Assembly: GCF_900104385.1 (NCBI RefSeq)
Contig: NZ_FNJA01000001.1
Location: 284,386 to 348,385 of the forward strand
Direction of reading: 5' to 3'
Source: Rhodoferax sp. OV413
GTDB lineage: Bacteria > Pseudomonadota > Gammaproteobacteria > Burkholderiales > Burkholderiaceae_C
Length of the DNA: 64,000 nucleotides
Made by a program: the position numbers and the translations under genes. Positions 33,645 to 40,787 of this stretch are shown here, piece by piece. The number at the start of each line of letters is the position of its first letter. Within the stretch, counting starts at the first letter, position 1. The notes below the pieces were generated by a model. That model did no database searches, had not been told where the DNA came from, and worked only from the letters and a program-made list of their open reading frames with translations.

Positions 33645-33905
33645 TCAAGCCGCGCGTTGGCCGTTCACAAAAGCCACCAAGGCGTCAACGCTGGCAAAGT
33701 GGCGGCGCGTCTGCTCCGAGTCGGTGCCCATGCTCACGCCGTAGCGTTTTTGCAAGGCCATGCCCAGCTCCAGTGCATCGATAGAGTCCAGGCCCAAGCC
33801 TTCTACAAACAAGGGTTCGGAGGACACGATGTCCTGCGGCGTGATGTCTTCCAGCGCCAGCGCGGAAATGATGAGTTCTTTGATCTCAAGCTCTAAGGTG
33901 GACAC
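33645..33905 (-). CDS. apeE: Acyl carrier protein (ApeE-type)
   Basis: An 86-aa acyl carrier protein with the attachment site Ser41 in GLGLDSIDALELG. Its motif is DSIDALEL, different from that of the second ACP (DSIDAVDL), so the two are diverged and may have different partners. It overlaps the acyltransferase gene by 20 bp and lies 14 bp before the second ACP gene. Confidence 0.88.
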   Translation of the reverse strand: MSTLELEIKELIISALALEDITPQDIVSSEPLFVEGLGLDSIDALELGMALQKRYGVSMGTDSEQTRRHFASVDALVAFVNGQRAA

Positions 33906-34665
33906 CTTGGGTCTCCCATGAAAAATAATCGGTCAGGTGCGTCGTCAGCCGGCGCGCCGCCACCCCTTCGGCCACACCTTCCAGAAAGGGGGCCACCACA
34001 ATATCGTCACGCACTTCAATCACAAAGTGCATGCGGCGGATCGGAATCTGGTACCACTTGTCGCCCTTGCTCAGGGTGGGCGGCTCGCAGCGTATCGATA
34101 CCGGCGTGATGTTCACGCGCCCGCGCACTGCCACATTGGCCGCGCCGCGCTGCAGATGCATGCCGCCACTGCGCGCGGTACGCGTGCCTTCGGGAAAGAT
34201 GATCAGGTTGTTGCCCGCATGCAGCGAGTCTATGCAGCCCTGCACCAGGTCGGCACCCGAGTCATTGCAGACAAAGCCGGCGGCCGTCACCGGCCCGCGC
34301 ATGAACGGGTTGTCGCGCAGCGCCGCCTTGACCACGCAGTCGGCGCGCTGCGTCAACGACATCAGGAACACCACATCCAGCAAGGTGGGGTGGTTGGCCA
34401 ACACCAGCAAACCATGGCGCTGCAGCTTTTCTACCCCGTGCAGCTCGCAGCTCATGACGCCCAGCCCGCGCATCATGCCGAGGAACATACGAAACGCACC
34501 GCGAATCACCTCCTTGACCAGCAGCGCCCGGCGCACCGGATCGCGCACCAGCGTGGCCAGCACCGGGAACAGCAGCACCCGCATCACCAGCCCGCCCAGG
34601 CCGAACACCACGAAGCAGAAACCAGTGGTGAACACGCGCACGGCACGCTCCAGCCGGCTAAACAT
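33886..34665 (-). CDS. 1-acylglycerol-3-phosphate acyltransferase-like enzyme (ApeD-type)
   Basis: A 259-aa PlsC-family acyltransferase. The catalytic HX4D motif is NHPTLLD, and the acceptor motif is FPEGTRT. One or two hydrophobic segments lie in the first 45 residues. It probably transfers an acyl chain to a glycerol-phosphate or sugar anchor of the polyene lipid. The start at the ATG 34665 overlaps the upstream gene by eight bp. The position matches ApeD. Confidence 0.84.
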   Translation of the reverse strand: MFSRLERAVRVFTTGFCFVVFGLGGLVMRVLLFPVLATLVRDPVRRALLVKEVIRGAFRMFLGMMRGLGVMSCELHGVEKLQRHGLLVLANHPTLLDVVFLMSLTQRADCVVKAALRDNPFMRGPVTAAGFVCNDSGADLVQGCIDSLHAGNNLIIFPEGTRTARSGGMHLQRGAANVAVRGRVNITPVSIRCEPPTLSKGDKWYQIPIRRMHFVIEVRDDIVVAPFLEGVAEGVAARRLTTHLTDYFSWETQGVHLRA

Positions 34666-35392
34666 GGCGTTGCCACTCCCAGCCGCTGCCGGCCACCGGG
34701 CGCGCAAACTGCATTTCCCCCGACAAGGCGAATCGCAGCACATCCAGGCCGTAAGGCAACAGCGCCGGTGCCACTTCTGTGCTGTCGGCAACAGTGCTGC
34801 ACAAGCGTAGCCGTGAAGCCCCGGCCTCAGCCGGCGCCATGCGCCAGGCCCAGGCATAGGTGGCCGCCGGCTCATCGCGAAAAACACTGTAGTGGCCGGG
34901 CAGCGGGGTGTCATAGCACAGCAACAGCACCTCGGGCGCGCCGTCAGCCAGCAGGCCCACGGCCTCGACCACGCCCAGGGCCACGGTATCGGCACCGGCT
35001 GCCACGGCCAGGTAATTGGAACGGTCGCCGCGCGCAATCGAATACATCGCACCGATGGCGTTGTGCACCGACAGGCCAAAGCCGGTGGGCGACATGGGTT
35101 CTTGCGCAGCCAGATCGGCCAGCAAGGCCAGTGAACGCTCCAGATCGCCGTGGCGCGATGCCAGCACCACCGGCACGCCAGATTGCTCAGCCTGCGCCCA
35201 GTAGGCTACCTGCAGAGCCATGCGGCCCAGGGTGTTGGCGCGGCGGCGCGCCATGGGCGCCAGTTCGGGCAAAGCCGGAGCCGCTTCGTCCTGCGGCAGA
35301 AACGGCTGTGCAGCCCACGCCATCCATGCTTCTGGAGAGTGCAGCCCGGACGCAAACGCGGCCCATCCACGAAGACAGAAATCAAACGCCAA
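34658..35392 (-). CDS. apeC: Chain-length-factor-like ketosynthase domain (ApeC-type)
   Basis: A 244-aa protein with only the N-terminal ketosynthase half, of the group annotated as beta-ketoacyl synthase N-terminal domain. It has no active-site Cys; GLSVHNAIGAMYSIARG stands where the KS thiolase core begins. In Xenorhabdus ApeC pairs with ApeO and acts as a chain-length factor. The start must be the TTG at 35392, since an in-frame stop lies just upstream and the next Met is residue 24, past the conserved N-terminus. First gene of the operon. Confidence 0.82.
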   Translation of the reverse strand: MAFDFCLRGWAAFASGLHSPEAWMAWAAQPFLPQDEAAPALPELAPMARRRANTLGRMALQVAYWAQAEQSGVPVVLASRHGDLERSLALLADLAAQEPMSPTGFGLSVHNAIGAMYSIARGDRSNYLAVAAGADTVALGVVEAVGLLADGAPEVLLLCYDTPLPGHYSVFRDEPAATYAWAWRMAPAEAGASRLRLCSTVADSTEVAPALLPYGLDVLRFALSGEMQFARPVAGSGWEWQRHV

Positions 35393-35567
35393 AATATTGA
35401 GTATTCAAGAAGAATGCAGGAGCGATGCAGACCCGACGATGCGCAGGCAGAACGCGGCACCAGAATAAGCCCGCTACACGAACGGGAAATGCAACCGTGT
35501 TAAGGCTAGGGATTCTACCCCGCATGCGCATGCGGCCAGCCCCCGCCTCTCTGCCTGCCAACTTAGA

Positions 35568-35625
35568 TATAAAAAATGTCTCTAGCGCATATTGAACAAG
35601 CGCAAGCAGCTATTTATTCAATAGC
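35568..35625 (+). repeat. Interspersed repeat, copy E, at the 3' end of ispF
   Basis: Contains CTCTAGCGCATATTGAAC, AAGCGCAAGCAGCTATTTATT and CAATAGC. The last four residues and stop of ispF (FAIE) lie inside it. It sits between ispF and the start of the aryl polyene operon, both on the minus strand, and its GCGC arms could terminate ispF transcripts. Confidence 0.8.
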
Positions 35626-36096
35626 AAAAAGCAGCACCACCGCCCGCGCCTCTATGCTCTGGCCCAAACCCACCGGGCCCATCTTCTCGGCCGTTTTGGC
35701 CTTGATGTTGATTTGCTCCAGCGCCAGGCCCAGCCCGCTGGCGATGCGTTCGCGCATGGCCAAGATGTGCGGCATCATCTTTGGCGCCTGGGCGACGATG
35801 GTGCTGTCGATATTGCCGATCTTGTAGCCCTTGGCCGCGACCCGGCGCATCGCTTCCACCAACAACACCATCGAATCCGCGCCCTTGAACTGGGGGTCGG
35901 TATCAGAGAAATGCGTGCCGATGTCGCCCAGCGCGGCCGCGCCCAGCAACGCATCGGTGATGGCGTGCAACAAGGCATCGGCATCCGAGTGGCCGAGCAA
36001 ACCCATGGTATGGGGAATCTCCACCCCGCCCAATATCAGCTTGCGGCCCGCCACCAGTGCGTGCACATCCCAGCCTTCTCCAATCCGAAACGACAT
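35614..36096 (-). CDS. ispF: 2-C-methyl-D-erythritol 2,4-cyclodiphosphate synthase
   Basis: A 160-aa MEP-pathway enzyme that converts CDP-ME-2-phosphate to the cyclic diphosphate with release of CMP. Metal and substrate residues are in GEGWDVHAL, the [20 protein letters not shown] segment, and [13 protein letters not shown]. Its start overlaps the ispD stop by one base (TAATG). The C-terminus is encoded by repeat copy E, ending in FAIE. It forms the usual ispD-ispF pair. Confidence 0.95.
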   Translation of the reverse strand: MSFRIGEGWDVHALVAGRKLILGGVEIPHTMGLLGHSDADALLHAITDALLGAAALGDIGTHFSDTDPQFKGADSMVLLVEAMRRVAAKGYKIGNIDSTIVAQAPKMMPHILAMRERIASGLGLALEQINIKAKTAEKMGPVGLGQSIEARAVVLLFAIE

Positions 36097-36821
36097 TAAT
36101 CCATCCTTTGTGAATACCGGCTTTGCAGAACGGCCTCGGCCAGCGCAAAGTCTTCGGGGTAGGTTACTTTGAAATTCTGCGCGCTGCCCGGCACCAACTT
36201 GGGCGCCAGCCCCAGCGCCTCGATAGCGCTGGACTCGTCGGTCACCTCGGCGCCGGCAGCCTGCAGCGCCTGCGACAGCATGCCGATGCGGAACATCTGC
36301 GGCGTCTGCGCCAGCCATTTGTCGGCGCGCGGCACGGTAGCCGCGACACGGCCCTGGTCTTCGCTTTTGAGCGTATCGGCCAGCCGATGCGCCAGCAGAC
36401 CACCGACCGCATCGCCCTCGCAGGCGTCGATCAGCGCGTTGATCTGCGCGGGCGTGACCAGGCAGCGCGCCGCATCGTGTACCAGCACCCAGTCGTGGCC
36501 CTGCGCGCCTTGCTCATACAAGTCGTGCAACCCATTGGCCACGGTTTCGGCGCGGGTGGCCCCGCCGCAGTCGGACACCACGCAGGTGGAACTCTGGTGC
36601 TCGAAAAAATCATCGCCAGCAGAGACCACCACCAGCACGTCGGCGATCCGCGGCACGCTGGCAAAAGCCGCCAGGGTGTGCATCACCATAGGCTGGCCGG
36701 CAATCGGCTGGTATTGCTTGGGTATGGGAGCCGCACCGGCAAGCAGCGCGCGGCTGCCCACGCCGGCGCAAGGAATCAGAGCAAAAAAACGGGATAACGG
36801 GGGCTGGGCAGCGGTAGACAT
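36096..36821 (-). CDS. ispD: 2-C-methyl-D-erythritol 4-phosphate cytidylyltransferase
   Basis: A 241-aa MEP-pathway enzyme joining CTP and MEP to give CDP-ME. The nucleotide-binding N-terminus is [23 protein letters not shown], and the [11 protein letters not shown] and [10 protein letters not shown] motifs follow. I start at the ATG at 36821 (MSTAAQ); an ATG three codons upstream at 36830 is equally possible. The frame open to 36902 runs into the hairpin before mfd and is unlikely to be translated. Coupled to ispF. Confidence 0.94.
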   Translation of the reverse strand: MSTAAQPPLSRFFALIPCAGVGSRALLAGAAPIPKQYQPIAGQPMVMHTLAAFASVPRIADVLVVVSAGDDFFEHQSSTCVVSDCGGATRAETVANGLHDLYEQGAQGHDWVLVHDAARCLVTPAQINALIDACEGDAVGGLLAHRLADTLKSEDQGRVAATVPRADKWLAQTPQMFRIGMLSQALQAAGAEVTDESSAIEALGLAPKLVPGSAQNFKVTYPEDFALAEAVLQSRYSQRMD

Positions 36822-36849
36822 GGGCCGCATTCTAGAATCAGCCCCATCC

Positions 36850-36882
36850 ACACCCCCCGCCCTCGCGCCGGGGGGTGTTTTT
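36850..36882 (+). terminator. Terminator-like hairpin in the mfd leader
   Basis: ACACCCCCC / GGGGGGTGT, nine-bp stem with an 11-nt GC-rich loop, followed by five T. It reads on the plus strand, 46 bp before the mfd ATG, although no plus-strand gene lies upstream. It may act as an attenuator or as protection against read-through. Confidence 0.5.
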
Positions 36883-36928
36883 GCATTCCTGAACCCGCCC
36901 AACCGCAGCCACCGCCACCACCGCCCAT

Positions 36929-39900
36929 ATGGACCTCCCCAAACTCCCCCCCGGCAAACGCTTCACCCTGCCCCGCCCCCAAGGCTCGGCCGATGCGGTG
37001 CTGCTGGCCCAGCTGGCTCTGCGGGAAAAGGCCAAGGGTTCGCTGACGGCGATCTTCACCTCGGACGCCAGCGACGCCCAGCGGCTGATGGAAGAAATCG
37101 TCTTCTTCGCGCCGAGTCTGCGCTGCGCCATGTTTCCCGACTGGGAAACCCTGCCCTACGACACGTTTTCGCCGCACCAAGACCTGATTAGCGAGCGCCT
37201 GGCCACGCTGTGGCGCATCAGCCAGCGCGACAAGGACACCGGTGCCGACGTAGTCATCGTGCCGGCCACCACCGCGCTGTACCGGCTGGCACCGCCCAGC
37301 TTCATGGCCGGCTACACCTTCCAGTTCAAGACCAAGCAGAAACTCAACGAAGCCAAGCTCAAAGCCCAGCTGACCCTGGCCGGCTACAGCCATGTGACCC
37401 AGGTGGTCAGCCCCGGTGAGTACGCGGTGCGCGGCGGCCTGATCGATCTGTTCCCCATGGGCAGCCAGGTGCCTTACCGGGTCGATCTGTTCGACGACGA
37501 GATCGATAGCATCCGCACCTTCGACCCCGACAGCCAGCGCAGCCTGTACCCGGTGCCCGAAGTGCGCCTGCTACCGGGCCGCGAGTTCCCGATGGACGAC
37601 GACGCACGTGCCAAGTTCCGCAGCCGCTGGCGTGAGTTGCTTGACGGCGATCCGACCAAGAGCCGCATCTACAAGGACATGGGCAATGGCGTGGCCACCG
37701 CGGGCATCGAGTACTACCTGCCGCTGTTCTTTGAAGACACGGCCACTGTGTTCGACTACATCGGTGCCGATGCCACCGTGGTGCTGCACGGCGATCTGGA
37801 GCCATCGATCCTGCGCTTCTGGCAGGACACGAAAGAGCGCTACCGCCTGGTGCAAGGCGATATAGACCGCCCCGCTCTGCCGCCCGAGGCCTTGTTCCTG
37901 GGCACCGAGCAGTTCTATGCGCTGACCAACCAGCACGCCCAGCTGGCCTTGCGCACTGTGGAAAGCAGCAGCGACACCGGCTTCGAAGCGCTGCCCGTTC
38001 TGTCGGTGGCGCGTGGTGCCGAAGACCCGCTGACGCAGCTGAAGATGCACATCCAGCGCACGCCGCACCGGGTACTGCTGCTGGCCGAAAGCAATGGTCG
38101 GCGCGAGAGCCTGCTGGATCTGCTGCGCGCCAGCCAGGTGAACCCGCCGGCCTTCGACTCTCTGGAAGACTTCCAAACCAGCAGCGAGAAGATCGGCATC
38201 GCCACCGCTGCGCTGAACACCGGTTTCAGCTGGCTGGCCGAGGCCATCGACTTTGTCACCGAAACCGAGCTGTTCGCCGCCGGCCCGACCACGCGCCGCC
38301 GCAAGAAGCAAGAACAGGTCAGCGATGTCGAGGCGCTGATCAAGGATTTGAGCGAACTGACCTTGGGCGACCCGGTGGTGCATTCGGCCCACGGCATTGG
38401 CCGCTACAAAGGCCTGGTGCATCTGGACCTGGGCCAGGGCAAGAACGCCGACGGCACGCCGGTGCTGCAGGAATTTCTGTTCCTGGAATACGCCGACAAG
38501 GCCACGCTGTACGTGCCGGTCAGCCAGCTACAGCACATCAGCCGCTACACCGGCGTCAGCGCCGACGAAGCGCCGCTGCACCGCCTCGGCTCGGGCCAGT
38601 GGGAAAAGGCCAAGCGCAAGGCGGCAGAACAGGTACGCGACTCCGCGGCAGAGCTTCTGAACATCTACGCCCGCCGCGCGGCGCGCGAAGGCCATGCGTT
38701 CCGCTACTCGCCCAACGACTACGAGGTGTTTGCCAACGACTTCGGCTTCGAGGAAACGCCGGACCAGAAGGCCGCCATCCACGCCGTCATCCAGGACATG
38801 ATCAGCCCGCGTCCCATGGACCGCTTGGTCTGCGGCGACGTGGGGTTCGGCAAGACCGAGGTGGCTTTGCGCGCTGCCTTCATCGCCATCACCGGCGGCA
38901 AGCAGGTAGCCTTGCTGGCGCCTACCACCTTGTTGGCCGAGCAGCATTACCAGACCCTGGTAGACCGCTTCGCCAAATGGCCGGTGAAGGTGGCCGAGGT
39001 ATCCCGCTTCCGCTCCGGCAAGGAAATCACCGCCGCTCTCAAAGGCATAGCAGAAGGTGGCGTGGATATTGTGGTGGGCACGCATAAGCTGCTTAGCGAA
39101 TCGACCAAGTTCGCGAATCTCGGCCTGCTGATCATCGACGAGGAACACCGCTTTGGTGTGCGCCATAAGGAACAGATGAAGGCGCTGCGGGCGGAGATCG
39201 ACGTGCTGACCTTGACTGCCACACCGATCCCGCGCACCTTGGGCATGGCGCTGGAAGGCCTGCGCGACCTGAGCGTCATCGCCACCGCGCCACAGCGCCG
39301 GCTGGCGATCAAGACCTTTGTCCGCAGTGAGAGCAATGGCGTGATCCGCGAAGCCGTGCTGCGCGAACTGAAGCGCGGCGGCCAGGTCTACTTTCTGCAT
39401 AACGAGGTCGAGACCATCGAGAACCGCCGGCAGAAGCTCGAAGAGCTGCTGCCCGAGGCCCGCATCGCCGTAGCCCACGGCCAGATGCCGGAACGCCAGC
39501 TGGAATCGGTGATGCGCGACTTCGTGGCCCAGCGCTTCAATCTGCTGCTGTGCTCGACGATTATTGAAACCGGCATCGACGTGCCCAGCGCCAACACCAT
39601 CGTCATGGCGCGCGCCGACAAGTTCGGCCTGGCCCAGCTGCACCAGCTGCGCGGCCGTGTGGGGCGCAGCCACCACCAGGCCTATGCCTATCTGATGGTG
39701 CCGGACCTGGAAGGCCTGACCAAGCAGGCGAACCAGCGCCTGGATGCGATCCAGAAAATGGAAGAACTCGGCTCCGGCTTCTACCTGGCGATGCACGATC
39801 TGGAAATCCGCGGCGCTGGCGAGGTGCTGGGCGAAAACCAGAGCGGCAATATGCTGGAAGTCGGCTTCCAGCTGTACAACGAGATGCTGAACGAAGCCGT

Positions 39901-40408
39901 ACGCTGCCTGAAGGCCGGCATCGAACCCGATCTGCTGAGCCCGCTGAGCGTCACGACCGAGATCAACTTGCACGCCCCGGCCCTGCTGCCCAACGACTAC
40001 TGTGGCGACGTGCACCTGCGCCTCAGCTTCTACAAAAAGCTGGCCACCGCCAAGACCACCGACCAGATCGACGCGCTGCTGGAAGAAATCGTCGACCGCT
40101 TCGGCAAGCTGCCGGCCCAGGCGCAGACCCTGATCGACGGGCATCGCCTGCGGGTGCTGGCGCGGCCCTATGGCGTGGTCAAGGTGGATGCGGCGCCGGG
40201 GGTGATCAACATCACCTTCAAGGCCAACCCGCCGATCGAGCCGATGCGCATCATCGAGCTGATCCAGAAGAACAAGCACATCAAGCTGGCCGGTAACGAG
40301 AAGCTGCGCATCGAACGCGAGCTGCCCGAGCCCAAGGACCGCGCGCAGATGGTGCGCGACGTGCTGCGCAGCCTGGGCCAACCGCGGGTAGAGGCGGTGC
40401 CCGCCTAG
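36929..40408 (+). CDS. mfd: Transcription-repair coupling factor
   Basis: An 1159-aa translocase that pushes RNA polymerase off DNA damage and recruits UvrA. It has the N-terminal UvrB-like module (residues 1-400), the RNA-polymerase interaction domain (VHSAHGIGRYKGLVHLDLG near 485), and a RecG-like motor with Walker A GDVGFGKTEVALRAA, DEEHRFG and TATPIPRTL, then RGRVGRS motif VI and a C-terminal TRCF domain. The length is normal. It is monocistronic and ends before a rho-independent terminator. Confidence 0.97.
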   Translation: MDLPKLPPGKRFTLPRPQGSADAVLLAQLALREKAKGSLTAIFTSDASDAQRLMEEIVFFAPSLRCAMFPDWETLPYDTFSPHQDLISERLATLWRISQRDKDTGADVVIVPATTALYRLAPPSFMAGYTFQFKTKQKLNEAKLKAQLTLAGYSHVTQVVSPGEYAVRGGLIDLFPMGSQVPYRVDLFDDEIDSIRTFDPDSQRSLYPVPEVRLLPGREFPMDDDARAKFRSRWRELLDGDPTKSRIYKDMGNGVATAGIEYYLPLFFEDTATVFDYIGADATVVLHGDLEPSILRFWQDTKERYRLVQGDIDRPALPPEALFLGTEQFYALTNQHAQLALRTVESSSDTGFEALPVLSVARGAEDPLTQLKMHIQRTPHRVLLLAESNGRRESLLDLLRASQVNPPAFDSLEDFQTSSEKIGIATAALNTGFSWLAEAIDFVTETELFAAGPTTRRRKKQEQVSDVEALIKDLSELTLGDPVVHSAHGIGRYKGLVHLDLGQGKNADGTPVLQEFLFLEYADKATLYVPVSQLQHISRYTGVSADEAPLHRLGSGQWEKAKRKAAEQVRDSAAELLNIYARRAAREGHAFRYSPNDYEVFANDFGFEETPDQKAAIHAVIQDMISPRPMDRLVCGDVGFGKTEVALRAAFIAITGGKQVALLAPTTLLAEQHYQTLVDRFAKWPVKVAEVSRFRSGKEITAALKGIAEGGVDIVVGTHKLLSESTKFANLGLLIIDEEHRFGVRHKEQMKALRAEIDVLTLTATPIPRTLGMALEGLRDLSVIATAPQRRLAIKTFVRSESNGVIREAVLRELKRGGQVYFLHNEVETIENRRQKLEELLPEARIAVAHGQMPERQLESVMRDFVAQRFNLLLCSTIIETGIDVPSANTIVMARADKFGLAQLHQLRGRVGRSHHQAYAYLMVPDLEGLTKQANQRLDAIQKMEELGSGFYLAMHDLEIRGAGEVLGENQSGNMLEVGFQLYNEMLNEAVRCLKAGIEPDLLSPLSVTTEINLHAPALLPNDYCGDVHLRLSFYKKLATAKTTDQIDALLEEIVDRFGKLPAQAQTLIDGHRLRVLARPYGVVKVDAAPGVINITFKANPPIEPMRIIELIQKNKHIKLAGNEKLRIERELPEPKDRAQMVRDVLRSLGQPRVEAVPA

Positions 40409-40470
40409 GCCAAGCCTCTATTACGGTGCATGGACGCACCAAATAAGGCGCAAACAGCGCCTAAACATAC

Positions 40471-40507
40471 GCCCAACATCGCCCAAACGCGGTGTCGGGC
40501 TTTTTTT
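40471..40507 (+). terminator. Rho-independent terminator of mfd
   Basis: GCCCAACATC / GGTGTCGGGC pairs with one mismatch over ten bases around a ten-nt loop and is followed by seven T. Confidence 0.8.
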
Positions 40508-40519
40508 CGCCCCAAAACA

Positions 40520-40536
40520 CGGCATGAACTTTGCTT
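40520..40536 (+). promoter_or_regulatory. Sigma-54 promoter of the cache-CheW gene
   Basis: CGGCATGAACTTTGCTT keeps the -24 GG (40521-40522) and -12 GC (40533-40534) with exact spacing, and TTTTTTTCGCCCCAAAA lies just upstream. The same layout occurs at 43539 before the nitrate transporter. Confidence 0.7.
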
Positions 40537-40787
40537 AATTTTGTAATTATTTGTTAAGCGTTCTGAGGACGTGTTCCATGCCAGGTTTTCTCCGATGCAC
40601 CCCGCGCCCGCCGCATTCTGACGGCCAAGCCGCCCGCCCCTCGGTCCAGCGTCACCCCGGTATGCACCCGCCGGCGCCGCGCTAGCACCCACCTGCCCCG
40701 CCCAGCCACGGCCGGGCCCACCGCCTTGCGCTTGACACCTTGCCACCCTACAGTGGCGAGCGCCGGCAGCGACACCCAACCATAGAC

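Larger units (their letters stand above)
40409..40787 (+). promoter_or_regulatory. 379-bp regulatory region between mfd and the cache-CheW gene
   Basis: This gap holds the mfd terminator (40471-40507), a sigma-54 promoter (40520-40536) and, upstream at 40425-40452, two loosely symmetric elements, GGTGCATGGACGCACC and GCACCAAATAAGGCGC. They resemble NtrC half-sites but the spacing is one base off consensus. About 250 bp from the promoter to the ATG hold no gene that I can support. Confidence 0.5.

Noticed and set aside
19219-35392. Flexirubin/dialkylresorcinol or xanthomonadin cluster
   Set aside because: No DarA/DarB pair (resorcinol formation) and no chorismatase XanB2 homologue is present; gene order fits the aryl polyene ape order best.
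38528-40381. Minus-strand open frame of 617 codons opposite mfd
   Set aside because: Mfd motifs are intact over the whole stretch; the antisense frame is a product of GC-rich codon bias.
40425-40440. GGTGC-N6-GCACC as a perfect NtrC site
   Set aside because: The half-sites are in the reverse order of the NtrC consensus (GCACC-N5-GGTGC) and the alternative at 40436 has six rather than five spacer bases. Kept only as a weak candidate.
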